A stretch of 64,000 nt of DNA, taken from positions 124,001 through 188,000 of the forward strand of contig NZ_JACXXE010000006.1 in the NCBI RefSeq assembly GCF_014764715.1, in the 5' to 3' direction. Source of the DNA: Bacillus crepusculi (GTDB lineage: Bacteria > Bacillota > Bacilli > Bacillales > Bacillaceae). Each line of letters begins with the position of its first letter. Within the stretch, counting starts at the first letter, position 1. Position numbers and translations under genes: made by a program. The notes beneath the pieces were generated by a model. That model did no database searches and was not told the origin of the DNA. It saw only the letters and a program-made list of their open reading frames with translations. This document shows, piece by piece, positions 40,330 through 48,696 of this stretch.

Positions 40330-41040
40330 TTAGCTTTTCCAGTAGCGATCATATAGATTTTGCATATGGTCAGTCATCCGTATTACGGCTTCTGATGCGT
40401 TCCGTTCTTCTAGTGCTTCTATAATTTGTTTATGCTCCTGAAAGTTTACTTCTCGATAGTCAGAACGCGTAACGGTCCGATCACGGATAAATCTCCACAT
40501 TTCCTGCTGCTTCATAGCATTCGTAATAGAAGACATAAAGGTAACAAATAAATCGTTATGTGACGCTCTTGCAATGCCCATATGTAGTTGTTCGTCGGTT
40601 TCAGGAACATATACACCCGACCGTGTTTCTTCTTCCATTTTTTTTATCGTCTGTTTAAGCTCCTGAATCTCTTGATCGGTCGCTCTCAAAGCGGCAAAAT
40701 GGATAATTAAAGGTTCAATGTGTATTCGGGCTTCCACAATATCTTCAGGAGATGCTGATTTCATAGAAAGAGTCCCTTCAGTGGTGATGGTCGTATTTTT
40801 AACGAACACACCTTCTCCTTGACGGGAGTAAATGACACCATTCATTTCTAATGCACTGAGAGCTTGCCTGACGGGTGCACGGCTGACGCCAAATTGTTCA
40901 CATAGTTCTCTTTCAGAAGGAAGTTTATCTCCGACTTTAAAAGAGCCTAACTGTATTTCTGAAAGGATTTGATTATAAATCTGTATATATAATTTTTTAT
41001 TAGAAACAGGATTGAATTTAATAAAAATCACTCCTTTCAA
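40330..41040 (-). CDS. GntR/FadR-family repressor of the transketolase operon
   Basis: A regulator of about 230 residues. The GntR winged helix (K-L-P-S-E-R-E-L-C-E-Q-F-G-V-S-R-A-P-V-R-Q-A-L when read in two parts) is followed by an FCD helical ligand-binding domain with H-M-G-I-A-R-A-S-H and E-H-K-Q-I-I-E-A metal-site histidines. FCD domains bind carboxylates, which fits import of a sugar acid. Convergent with the operon it probably controls. Start is uncertain: AAAGGAG is well placed only for ATT at 41022, while TTG 41040 overlaps the site. Confidence 0.88.
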   Translation of the reverse strand: MKGVIFIKFNPVSNKKLYIQIYNQILSEIQLGSFKVGDKLPSERELCEQFGVSRAPVRQALSALEMNGVIYSRQGEGVFVKNTTITTEGTLSMKSASPEDIVEARIHIEPLIIHFAALRATDQEIQELKQTIKKMEEETRSGVYVPETDEQLHMGIARASHNDLFVTFMSSITNAMKQQEMWRFIRDRTVTRSDYREVNFQEHKQIIEALEERNASEAVIRMTDHMQNLYDRYWKS

Positions 41041-41061
41041 TAGGTATTGTTATTTGTCATA

Positions 41062-41078
41062 GTATATTAATTATATAC
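41062..41078 (-). promoter_or_regulatory. Candidate GntR operator
   Basis: GTATAT and ATATAC half-sites are separated by 5 bases just upstream of the gntR start, suggesting autoregulation. Confidence 0.45.
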
Positions 41079-41170
41079 TTTTCAGTTTTGAAGGGCAAAA
41101 TAATATACAAAGCAAATCTAATTTGAGAAGCCGAAAGATTTACAGATTTAAAGTAAGTGAAGGTGCAAAA

Positions 41171-41200
41171 TAAAAACAGACCTTATGAGGGCCTGTTTTT
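41171..41200 (-). terminator. Terminator of sigK
   Basis: On the minus strand AACAGGCC and GGTCTGTT (one G-T pair) form a stem followed by TTTATTTT. Confidence 0.75.
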
Positions 41201-41232
41201 GTTGAAAAGTAGTTCTCTATGAAGTTTTCCAC

Positions 41233-41958
41233 TCACTTCTCCTTCTCCCGCTTTCGTTTTTCCTTCTCTGCCCGGTAAAACTCATGAAACATCTTCATCA
41301 GCGCCCGTTTCTCAATCCGCGACACATAGCTCCGCGAAATCCCGAGCTCCTTCGCGATTTCGCGCTGCGTTTTTTCTTTCTTCAAATCAAGGCCGAAGCG
41401 GCCGACGATGACTTCTTTTTCTCTGCCGTCCAGGATGTCGATGTATTTTTTGACTTTTTCAAGCTCCATGTTGAGCTGGATGGTGTCGATGACGTCTTCG
41501 TTTTCCGATTTGAGGACATCGATCAAACTGATTTCGTTGCCTTCTTTATCCTGACCGATGGGGTCGTGCAAAGAGACATCCTTTTTTGTTTTTTTGAGCG
41601 CGCGTAAATGCATGAGGATTTCGTTCTCAATACACCGCGCAGCATACGTTGCCAGCTTTGTTCCTTTTCCAGAGGAATAGCTTTCGATGGCTTTAATGAG
41701 TCCGATCGTCCCGATGGAGATGAGGTCTTCAGCGTCTTCCCCGGTATTTTCAAATTTCTTTACAATATGGGCGACGAGCCGAAGGTTATGTTCAATCAGC
41801 ATGTTTCTCGCGTGTTCATCGCCCTGTGCCATGAGGGCTAAGTATTTTTTTTCATCATCTCCTGAAAGGGGCTGTGGAAAGGCATTGTTTTTGACATAGG
41901 ATACTAAAAACACTAATTCTTTGACCATCAATCCCATCGCTGTAAATACTCCTGCCAC
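41233..41958 (-). CDS. sigK: RNA polymerase sigma-K factor, uninterrupted
   Basis: The late mother-cell sigma factor, 241 residues, with the pro-sequence ([19 protein letters not shown]) removed by SpoIVFB during sporulation. It has region 2 ([14 protein letters not shown]) and region 4 ([15 protein letters not shown]). In B. subtilis 168 the gene is split by the skin element. Here it is continuous. GTG 41958 follows GGAGGTGA; the longer frame from 41976 overlaps that site. It would drive the cotD-like promoter at 27525. Confidence 0.97.
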   Translation of the reverse strand: MAGVFTAMGLMVKELVFLVSYVKNNAFPQPLSGDDEKKYLALMAQGDEHARNMLIEHNLRLVAHIVKKFENTGEDAEDLISIGTIGLIKAIESYSSGKGTKLATYAARCIENEILMHLRALKKTKKDVSLHDPIGQDKEGNEISLIDVLKSENEDVIDTIQLNMELEKVKKYIDILDGREKEVIVGRFGLDLKKEKTQREIAKELGISRSYVSRIEKRALMKMFHEFYRAEKEKRKREKEK

Positions 41959-42106
41959 GATTTTCACCTCCACCATGTTTAGGTCTCTGCCTATATCCTC
42001 AAATGTATGTGAGGGAGGGATTGTCTGTGTCTGTACGATGAAAAAATCATCTTTTTCGCAAAAAGCATGCTTCTATTCGTATGATTTTGCTACCCTTCTC
42101 ATATGT

Positions 42107-42133
42107 TTGCGGTTTCTTTGCGGTGCTTGGCGG
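42107..42133 (+). promoter_or_regulatory. Possible ComA half-sites before rap
   Basis: TTGCGG occurs at 42107-42112 and 42118-42123, with TTGGCGG at 42127-42133. TTGCGG is the ComA recognition half-site. Here the copies are direct rather than inverted, so binding is uncertain. Confidence 0.35.
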
Positions 42134-42192
42134 TCAAGAAGCGTGCTAAAATATGTAATATTAGACCGAAAAGGAAGGGGTTTTTTCGGAAC

Positions 42193-43314
42193 ATGGGGAA
42201 GGTTCTTTCTTCACATGTAGGTATGAAAATTAATGAATGGTATCGAATGATACGGCAGTTCAGTGTGCCAGATGCTGAAATCCTGAAAGCGGAAGTAGAA
42301 GCAGAAATTGAACATATGGAAGAGGACCAGCATTTACTGATTTATTATCAGCTCATGTGTTTTCGGCACCAAATCATGCTTGACTATATACACCCTTCAA
42401 AATATCAACCTTTCTCAGTATCTAACCTAGTCGATAAAATCGAAAATTCCAATCATGAGTTATCTGATATGCTGCATTATTACCATGCATTTTTTCGTGG
42501 CATGCATGAATTTAGTCAAAAAGAATATTTAGAAGCCGTCAAATATTATCGAGTGGCAGAAAAGCAGCTGTCCCTGGTGTTTGATGATATTGAGCAGGCT
42601 GAGTTTCATTTTAAAGTAGCAGAAGCCTACTATATTATGAAACAAACGCATGTCTCCATGCACCATATTTTAAAGGCGCTGGAAATATACGATCAGCATG
42701 ATGCCTATTCCATTCGCATTATTCAATGCCTCTTTGTCATCTCAGGAAATTATCAAGATTTAAAACGAAAAGACCGGGCACTGCCTCATTTGAAAAAAGC
42801 AAAACAGCTCGCATCTCAAATTGATCACCCGCGCATCTACAGTTCAGCGCTCTATAATTTAGGGAAATGTTATGGAGAGCTAGGCTATAGAGAGGAAGCA
42901 GAACGATACTTAACTGAATCGGCTGACCTTGCCCGAAAAGAGGTGCTTCCTACGCTTCCGCATACGCTCTATACGCTGGCGAAGCTGCTTTTTAGACAAA
43001 ACGAACAGGCAGATGCGTTGCGTATATTAGAAGATGGAAAATTAGCCGCAAAGAAGCATGAAGACCAGTTGTTCTGTCATATGTTTGATTATCTGGATGC
43101 TTTATATGTTCAGGGAATCAATGAAGAACAACTACAAAAAACCATTGATTATTTGGAAAAACTTAGCCTATACTCTTATATAGAGGATATCTCACTAGAA
43201 ATTGCGACAGCCTTAGAAGCCTCTCAACAATACAAGAAGTCCAACCAGTATTATCGGAAATTATTATGGGCTCAAAATCAAATCCAAGAAGGAGAGTGTC
43301 TGTATGAATTCTAA
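42193..43314 (+). CDS. Rap-family response-regulator phosphatase/inhibitor
   Basis: A 373-residue Rap protein. The N-terminal helical bundle has I-N-E-W-Y-R-M-I-R-Q-F-S-V-P-D-A and H-M-E-E-D-Q-H-L-L-I-Y-Y. Tetratricopeptide repeats fill the rest (for example A-L-Y-N-L-G-K-C-Y-G-E-L-G-Y). Rap proteins dephosphorylate Spo0F or sequester ComA and are silenced by Phr peptides. ATG 42193 (M-G-K-V-L-S-S) matches Rap N-termini; the longer frame from 42103 is rejected. The frame after it encodes only 15 residues with no signal peptide, so there is no cognate phr. Confidence 0.9.
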   Translation: MGKVLSSHVGMKINEWYRMIRQFSVPDAEILKAEVEAEIEHMEEDQHLLIYYQLMCFRHQIMLDYIHPSKYQPFSVSNLVDKIENSNHELSDMLHYYHAFFRGMHEFSQKEYLEAVKYYRVAEKQLSLVFDDIEQAEFHFKVAEAYYIMKQTHVSMHHILKALEIYDQHDAYSIRIIQCLFVISGNYQDLKRKDRALPHLKKAKQLASQIDHPRIYSSALYNLGKCYGELGYREEAERYLTESADLARKEVLPTLPHTLYTLAKLLFRQNEQADALRILEDGKLAAKKHEDQLFCHMFDYLDALYVQGINEEQLQKTIDYLEKLSLYSYIEDISLEIATALEASQQYKKSNQYYRKLLWAQNQIQEGECLYEF

Positions 43315-43357
43315 GCAACGTTCGACAGTTGAAGAGAGAAACCAAACGTGAAACAAA

Positions 43358-43385
43358 AAGCGGGCCTGCGTGGCCGGCTTTTTTT
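43358..43385 (+). terminator. Terminator after rap
   Basis: AAGCGGGCC and GGCCGGCTT pair with one mismatch around a 5-base loop and precede T6. Confidence 0.8.
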
Positions 43386-43491
43386 ATGTAATAAAGGAGT
43401 CGGCGAGGCGCAAACATCATCATGAACCTTGCATGAATTCATGAGAAAGCGGGCATTTTAATCGGTAATGATGTTCTGTGGAGGCGGTCTG

Positions 43492-44232
43492 ATGAAAGGG
43501 TTGCATGTCTGTGTGTGTATCTTGTTATTATGCACTTTTATTCCTAATAAAATAGAGGCAAGAACGTTAAAAAGAGTCGATCTGGAAAAAACGGGGCGGG
43601 CCTTTTGGGATATGAGAGAGGAACGGAAAAAGATTGCGTTAACCTTTGATGATGGGCCTCATCCAGTGTACACAAATCAAATATTGGATGTGCTGAGAGA
43701 GCATAAAGTGAATGCCAGCTTTTTTGTCGTAGGGAGCCGAATTCATGCGTATCCAGAAATTGCCGAGCGGATTGTAGGCGAAGGAAATGAGCTTGGCAAT
43801 CATACGATGAATCATACGTATTTTGACCTTTTGTCATCAAAGAAGATCAAGCAGGAACTAAAAGAATCAGCGGCTCAAATTGCTTCCCTCCAGCCAGGCG
43901 GGCCCTTATTATTTCGACCTCCTGGTGGACGCTTGACGATGAAGTCATTTCGTATTCTTTCAAAGCAAGGATATGATGTGGTCATGTGGTCCTTCACGCA
44001 AGATCCGAAGGACTGGTCAAGACCAGGCGCGCATAAAATTGCAAGCCGTATTATAGATCATATTCAGGGCGGCGATATCATCCTTTTACATGATGGCGGT
44101 GGAAACCGGAAGCAAACGGTAGAAGCGCTCAAACAAGTGATTCCTGAATTAAAGGAGAGAGGCTATGAATTTGTGAAAGTAAGCGAACTGCTACATCATG
44201 ACAAAGCATATCTACCTGTTCAGTTAAAATAG
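43492..44232 (+). CDS. Polysaccharide deacetylase, secreted
   Basis: A 246-residue NodB-domain protein with a signal peptide (V-C-V-C-I-L-L-L-C-T-F-I). The deacetylase motifs are T-F-D-D-G-P-H-P, H-T-M-N-H, R-P-P-G-G and a C-terminal L-L-H-D-G-G. It acts on cell wall or spore cortex glycans, a role held by PdaA/PdaB-type enzymes in Bacillus. It resembles several paralogues, so no single gene name is safe. ATG 43492 follows GGAGGCGG. It is monocistronic. Confidence 0.87.
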   Translation: MKGLHVCVCILLLCTFIPNKIEARTLKRVDLEKTGRAFWDMREERKKIALTFDDGPHPVYTNQILDVLREHKVNASFFVVGSRIHAYPEIAERIVGEGNELGNHTMNHTYFDLLSSKKIKQELKESAAQIASLQPGGPLLFRPPGGRLTMKSFRILSKQGYDVVMWSFTQDPKDWSRPGAHKIASRIIDHIQGGDIILLHDGGGNRKQTVEALKQVIPELKERGYEFVKVSELLHHDKAYLPVQLK

Positions 44233-44316
44233 GAAGCATTCGTCAAAAACAGTCATTCATTGAAACCAAAAGTCTTGTCGTTTACTATATGAAGAGGGCT
44301 TTTGGAGGTGAATGTT

Positions 44317-45045
44317 GTGAAGAAATATGTTGTCCTTTTCATCCTGTTATGTGTCGCAGCTGGGTGCTCAAAACCCGCACAAGAAAGCGTTATTGCATTC
44401 GGTGACAGCAATACAAGAGGATCAAACTGGGACTTTCGAGATTATCCAACATCTGAAAAATGGGTGAATCTCATGAAGAACGTCGAGCGCGGCCAAATTC
44501 AAGTAAAGAATGCAGGAATTGGTGGGCAGACGACTGAAGATGCGAAGCTTCGCTTTGAGCAGGATATTTTAAAGCAGAAACCAACTTACGTCCTCATCAT
44601 GTTCGGTACGAATGATGCGGCAATTTTAGACGGGAAACATCCCCGAGTGACAAAAAAACGATTTAAAGAAAATATATCCTACTTCATTTCTGAAAGTAGG
44701 AAAGAAGGAATTACCCCGATTCTCATGACGTGTGTACCTGTCGTGGAAGGAGGGAAAAAGGGCTTATATTATTACTCCCGGTATAAGTCATCATATTTTG
44801 CTGAGAGAGGCGGGGCAAGAGCTTGGCAAAACTCATATAACGACATCACAAGAGAAGTGGCTAAGGATCAGCAAGTTCCGCTTGTCGACAATTGGAAAGC
44901 GTTCATCCGTGAAGCTGGTGAAGATAGTGACAACGCCCTGATTCAGTCAGGTTTAATCGACCCTTCTGGCAATCATATGACACCAAAAGGGGCGAGAATC
45001 ATTTATAACGAAATCAAAGAGCGTGATGTCATTAAACATTTTTAA
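44317..45045 (+). CDS. yqeF: SGNH/GDSL-hydrolase lipoprotein (YqeF)
   Basis: A 242-residue lipoprotein. The signal peptide ends in the lipobox C-V-A-A-G-C. SGNH blocks follow: F-G-D-S-N-T (block I Ser), G-I-G-G (block II), G-T-N-D (block III), and N-H-M-T-P-K-G (block V His). It should be an esterase or acyl hydrolase on the outer face of the membrane. Position upstream of sda-yqeG matches yqeF of B. subtilis. GTG 44317 follows GGAGGTGA. Confidence 0.88.
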   Translation: MKKYVVLFILLCVAAGCSKPAQESVIAFGDSNTRGSNWDFRDYPTSEKWVNLMKNVERGQIQVKNAGIGGQTTEDAKLRFEQDILKQKPTYVLIMFGTNDAAILDGKHPRVTKKRFKENISYFISESRKEGITPILMTCVPVVEGGKKGLYYYSRYKSSYFAERGGARAWQNSYNDITREVAKDQQVPLVDNWKAFIREAGEDSDNALIQSGLIDPSGNHMTPKGARIIYNEIKERDVIKHF

Positions 45046-45123
45046 ATGATGGTCATTTGCCTAAACAAGACGATTCATTCAGCATAGTCTAACAGTATAT
45101 CTTCTTAGAAGGAGGTAACTGAT

Positions 45124-45273
45124 ATGTGGGGATGCCCCTATCCTTACCCTGCGTGTTCGCCTTATCCAGCTCAAGGAGCAGGAATCGGTTACGCTTTTCT
45201 TGTTGTGTTCCTTGTCGTCATTTTGGTCGTAGGCGGAGGGTTATGGTTTTGGAATGAACAGCCTTGTAAATAA
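45124..45273 (+). CDS. Small single-span protein, YjcZ-like sporulation type
   Basis: A 49-residue protein with a strong GAAGGAGGTAACTGAT site before ATG 45124. An N-terminal Cys/Pro/Tyr-rich stretch (G-C-P-Y-P-Y-P-A-C-S-P-Y-P) is followed by one membrane span, F-L-V-V-F-L-V-V-I-L-V-V-G. The G-x-G-x-x-F-x-x-V-x-F/I-L-x-V-I-L-V-V-G layout is that of the tiny YjcZ/YqfQ-like sporulation membrane peptides of Bacillus. It is closed by a terminator, so it is its own unit. Confidence 0.7.
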   Translation: MWGCPYPYPACSPYPAQGAGIGYAFLVVFLVVILVVGGGLWFWNEQPCK

Positions 45274-45274
45274 G

Positions 45275-45307
45275 ACACCTCTTCTTTGATAAGAAGGGGT
45301 GTTTTTT
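45275..45307 (+). terminator. Terminator after the small membrane protein gene
   Basis: ACACCTCTTCTT and AAGAAGGGGTGT form a 12-bp stem (one G-T pair) around TGAT, then T6. Confidence 0.9.
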
Positions 45308-45373
45308 ACGGAAAATAGTAGTAAGCCTATAGCGCAAGTGATATAATATCAGTCACCTGAGTTTCAAAAAGGA

Positions 45374-45440
45374 GAGTGCTCGGGAGGCATGGTTCCTGTG
45401 ATATGGAATTAAGAGGAAACAGAGAGCATATGCCCGAGCG
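45374..45440 (-). terminator. Terminator overlapping the sda 3' end
   Basis: On the minus strand GCTCGGG pairs with CCCGAGC, with inner GCAT/ATGC and TTTCCT/AGGAA helices, followed by CTCTCCTTTTTG. The left arm lies in the last sda codons. Confidence 0.6.
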
Positions 45441-45549
45441 AACGTCTTTTCATTTCTGTCTCAATTAATTCAATGAAGTCGCGATTTAAGTTCATTTCAT
45501 TTGCTTTATAATACGATTCTATAAGTAAATCATCTGACAGCTTTTTCAT
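45409..45549 (-). CDS. sda: Sda, inhibitor of sporulation kinase
   Basis: A 46-residue helical hairpin that binds KinA and delays sporulation when replication is perturbed. The sequence [13 protein letters not shown] and [12 protein letters not shown] matches B. subtilis Sda nearly throughout. ATG 45549 starts the conserved core, but the only strong site (GGGGAGGTG) lies 27 bases upstream. It is 8 bases from ATC 45567, where the longer 52-residue form of B. subtilis Sda has its ATG. DnaA boxes upstream link it to replication. Confidence 0.93.
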   Translation of the reverse strand: MKKLSDDLLIESYYKANEMNLNRDFIELIETEMKRRSLGHMLSVSS

Positions 45550-45694
45550 ACTAGAAACCCATATGATGGGAAAAACACCTCCCCTGAAAAAGTTGGCATA
45601 AAACTTGAGGAAAAGACATATCATCATAGGTTGATCGAATGTCTTTGAAGTACCTTTAATCTACCATGAATGGGAAACAAGAACAATCGTTCTG

Positions 45695-45794
45695 TTATCC
45701 ACATGGTTAAGTGGATAACTTGTGGGTAGAGTGTTTATAATTGAATGAAAGCGTGATGGAATATAGGTGGATAATGTGTGTAAAATTATCCACA
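45695..45794. promoter_or_regulatory. DnaA-box cluster between sda and yqeG
   Basis: Four DnaA boxes lie within 100 bases: TTATCCACA at 45695-45703 and 45786-45794 (perfect), and reverse-strand AGTGGATAA at 45710-45718 and GGTGGATAA at 45766-45774 (one mismatch each). The first two form an inverted repeat. This is the conserved DnaA-binding cluster that controls sda. Confidence 0.88.
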
Positions 45795-45910
45795 CCTGTT
45801 GAAGGTCCTCATCATATGTCGAAAACTTTTTCATTGTATTCGATAGACAGACAAATTATGATTTGATTCGACACATCGCTGAAAAACCAATGGAAGAAAG
45901 GGTGCAAGTT

Positions 45911-46432
45911 GTGCTAAAGAAGTATTTCTTGCCGGATGAATTTGTGAAAAGTATTTTTCACATTTCGCCGCAAAAACTAAAAGAACGAAATGTAAAAGGG
46001 ATTATTACCGATTTAGATAACACACTAGTAGAATGGGATCGCCCAAGTGCGACACCCCGCTTAATTGAATGGTTTCAAGAGATGAAAGATCACGGGATAC
46101 AAGTGACGATTGTATCGAACAATAATGAAAAAAGGGTCAAGCTTTTTTCTGAGCCGGTTCATATCCCGTTTATTTATAAAGCGAGAAAGCCTATGGGAAG
46201 AGCCTTTAATAAGGCAGTCGCTGATATGCAATTGAAAAAAGAAGATGTGGTTGTCATTGGGGATCAGCTCATGACAGATGTGCTGGGCGGGAATCGTCAT
46301 GGCTTCCATACAATTTTGGTCGTTCCTGTTGCTGCCTCGGACGGATTTTTCACAAAGTTTAACAGGCAGATTGAACGCAGAATTTTAGGAGCCTTAAAGC
46401 GTAAGGGCCACATTCAGTGGGAGGAAGAGTAA
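45911..46432 (+). CDS. yqeG: YqeG, HAD-superfamily phosphatase
   Basis: A 173-residue HAD phosphatase. Motif I is D-L-D-N-T-L-V-E-W, motif II is I-V-S-N-N, the Lys is in Y-K-A-R-K-P, and motif III is G-D-Q-L-M-T-D. It is the IIIA subfamily, related to phosphatidylglycerophosphate phosphatases. GTG 45911 (M-L-K-K-Y-F-L-P-D-E-F) matches the B. subtilis N-terminus and follows AAAGGGTG. It begins the conserved yqeG-yqeM operon, 2 bases ahead of yqeH. Confidence 0.93.
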   Translation: MLKKYFLPDEFVKSIFHISPQKLKERNVKGIITDLDNTLVEWDRPSATPRLIEWFQEMKDHGIQVTIVSNNNEKRVKLFSEPVHIPFIYKARKPMGRAFNKAVADMQLKKEDVVVIGDQLMTDVLGGNRHGFHTILVVPVAASDGFFTKFNRQIERRILGALKRKGHIQWEEE

Positions 46433-46434
46433 TA

Positions 46435-47535
46435 ATGGAAAAGGTTGTTTGTATTGGCTGCGGTGTAGCCATTCAGACCGAAGATAAAGATCAATTAGGA
46501 TATGCGCCGGCAGCATCTCTATTGAAAGAAGATGTGATCTGCCAGCGCTGTTTTAGGTTAAAGAACTACAATGAAATACAAGATGTTTCTTTAACAGAAG
46601 ACGACTTTTTAAATATATTGCATAGCATTGGTGAGACAGATTCTCTTATTGTAAAGGTCGTTGATATTTTTGACTTTAACGGAAGCTGGATCAACGGGCT
46701 GAGCCGTATTGTCGGTGGGAATCCGATTTTACTTGTCGGCAACAAAGTGGATATTTTACCGAAATCAGTGAAAAAAGATCGTCTTGTTCATTGGATGAAG
46801 CGGGAAGCAAAAGAAAATGGACTAAACCCAATTGATGTTTTCTTAATCAGTGCAAGCAGAGGACAGGGCGTGCCTGAGGTGATGGAAGCAATCGACCATT
46901 ACCGAGAGGGAAGAAATGTCTATGTCGTCGGCTGTACGAATGTTGGGAAGTCAACATTTATCAATCGAATCATCAAAGAAGTTTCTGGCGAAGAGAATGT
47001 GATCACCACATCCCAATATCCAGGAACAACACTTGATGCTATTGAAATTCCGCTTGATGACGGGTCTGCTTTGTTCGATACGCCAGGCATTATCAATCGT
47101 CATCAAATGGCGCACTATGTGAGCAAAAATGACTTGAAGATCTTAACGCCGAAAAAAGAATTGAAACCGAGAACGTTCCAATTAAATGAAGCTCAAACGC
47201 TTTATTTTGGCGGGCTTGCTCGATTTGATTATGTAAAAGGCGGCAGAACATCCTTTGTCTGCTATATGCCAAATGAGCTCAATATTCACCGGACTAAGCT
47301 GGAGAACGCAGATGACCTATATGAAAAGCATGCAGGAGAGCTGCTTTCACCGCCCTCAAAAGAGGGAATGGAAGATTTTCCTCCGCTCGTTCCGCATACC
47401 TTTACCATTGATCAGCCGAAAATGGACATCGTCTTTTCAGGTTTAGGCTGGGTGACAGCAAATGAAGCGGATAAACAAATAAAAGTCTATGCGCCAAAAG
47501 GTGTTCATGTCTTTGTTAGACGTTCGTTAATTTAA
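46435..47535 (+). CDS. yqeH: YqeH, circularly permuted GTPase for 30S assembly
   Basis: A 366-residue ribosome biogenesis GTPase. An N-terminal zinc finger (C-I-G-C and C-Q-R-C) precedes a GTPase with permuted motif order: G4 N-K-V-D comes first, then G5, then G1 G-C-T-N-V-G-K-S-T, then G3 D-T-P-G. It is required for 16S rRNA maturation and 30S assembly. ATG 46435 follows the GAGGAAGAG at the end of yqeG. Confidence 0.95.
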   Translation: MEKVVCIGCGVAIQTEDKDQLGYAPAASLLKEDVICQRCFRLKNYNEIQDVSLTEDDFLNILHSIGETDSLIVKVVDIFDFNGSWINGLSRIVGGNPILLVGNKVDILPKSVKKDRLVHWMKREAKENGLNPIDVFLISASRGQGVPEVMEAIDHYREGRNVYVVGCTNVGKSTFINRIIKEVSGEENVITTSQYPGTTLDAIEIPLDDGSALFDTPGIINRHQMAHYVSKNDLKILTPKKELKPRTFQLNEAQTLYFGGLARFDYVKGGRTSFVCYMPNELNIHRTKLENADDLYEKHAGELLSPPSKEGMEDFPPLVPHTFTIDQPKMDIVFSGLGWVTANEADKQIKVYAPKGVHVFVRRSLI

Positions 47536-47556
47536 AAGTTCAAAGGGGGAGAGACC

Positions 47557-48399
47557 TTGAAACCTTTATACGGATTAATCGCAAACCCTGTTGGTCATTC
47601 AATGTCTCCGGATATTCATAATGCAGCATTAAAGGATGCTGGGATTGATGGACATTATCATGGCTTTCAAGTAGAAGAACACGACCTTGCGGATGCCATC
47701 AGCGGCATAAAAGCGTTAGGAATCAGCGGCTTTAACGTCACTGTTCCGCACAAGGTAGAGATCATGCAGTACCTTGACAAAATTGATGTGACAGCTGAAC
47801 GTTTGGGAGCAGTGAATACGGTGCGGCTTGAAGGAGATCAACTCGTCGGGTACAACACAGATGGAGAGGGCTTTCTTCAGTCATTGCTTGAAGCCTTGGA
47901 TCAGCCGTTATCAGAGCTGTCCTTTCTTATGATCGGTGCTGGCGGAGCGGCAAGAGCGATTTATACGACAATTGCTGATTATGCACCAAAAAGCTTTGAT
48001 ATCACCAATCGCACCATTGAAAAAGCTGAGGCTTTAATTCAAAGTGCGGATGGAAAAGTGACATCAAGTGCAATCGCATTAAATACAGCAGAAGGCCGGC
48101 TTGGAGATTATGATGTCATCATCCATACGACCTCGATCGGCATGTATCCAAATGTTGAAGAAACCCCAATTTCTTTAACAAACGCAAAAAAAACAGCGGT
48201 CGTTTGTGATATTGTGTATAATCCAATAGAAACAAAGCTGCTTAGTGAGGCAGATCGGTTAGGCTTGAAAACAGTAGATGGTGTTGGCATGTTTGTAGGT
48301 CAAGCGGCAAGAGCCTTTGAACTGTGGACAGGCATCACGCCTGACGCTGGAAAAATGAAGTCAATTGTGATAGAGAAATTAGGAGGAACACCATGTTAA
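47557..48399 (+). CDS. aroE: Shikimate dehydrogenase
   Basis: A 280-residue enzyme reducing 3-dehydroshikimate with NADPH in aromatic amino acid synthesis. It starts G-L-I-A-N-P-V-G-H-S-M-S-P, has the catalytic N-V-T-V-P-H-K, then G-A-G-G-A-A-R-A and N-R-T. TTG 47557 follows GGGGGAGAG. The 3' end overlaps yqeI by 7 bases. Confidence 0.95.
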   Translation: MKPLYGLIANPVGHSMSPDIHNAALKDAGIDGHYHGFQVEEHDLADAISGIKALGISGFNVTVPHKVEIMQYLDKIDVTAERLGAVNTVRLEGDQLVGYNTDGEGFLQSLLEALDQPLSELSFLMIGAGGAARAIYTTIADYAPKSFDITNRTIEKAEALIQSADGKVTSSAIALNTAEGRLGDYDVIIHTTSIGMYPNVEETPISLTNAKKTAVVCDIVYNPIETKLLSEADRLGLKTVDGVGMFVGQAARAFELWTGITPDAGKMKSIVIEKLGGTPC

Positions 48400-48683
48400 A
48401 AGGTAAGCAAAAACGTTTTTTACGTGCACAAGCACATCATTTATCACCCATTTTTCAAGTTGGAAAAGGCGGGGTAAATGACAATATGGTCAAGCAAATT
48501 TCCGAGGCGCTTGAAGCAAGAGAACTGTTAAAAGTCAGCATATTGCAAAACTGCGATGAGGACAAAACAGAGGTTGCGAAAGCACTTGTAAAGGGTGCAA
48601 AAGCGGAACTCGTTCAAACGATCGGAAATGTGATTGTCCTTTATAAAGAATCTAAGGAAAATAAACAAATTAAGCTGCCGTAA
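48393..48683 (+). CDS. yqeI: YqeI (YhbY/CRM-domain) RNA-binding protein
   Basis: A 96-residue single CRM-domain protein that binds pre-50S rRNA. The family signature is [18 protein letters not shown], then [10 protein letters not shown] and the end [11 protein letters not shown] 48393 overlaps aroE. It is in the conserved ribosome/NAD operon. Confidence 0.94.
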   Translation: MLKGKQKRFLRAQAHHLSPIFQVGKGGVNDNMVKQISEALEARELLKVSILQNCDEDKTEVAKALVKGAKAELVQTIGNVIVLYKESKENKQIKLP

Positions 48684-48696
48684 AGGTGGATGTGAT

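Noticed and set aside
43304-43351. Possible phr gene overlapping the end of rap
   Set aside because: Only 15 codons, no hydrophobic signal segment and no processing site.
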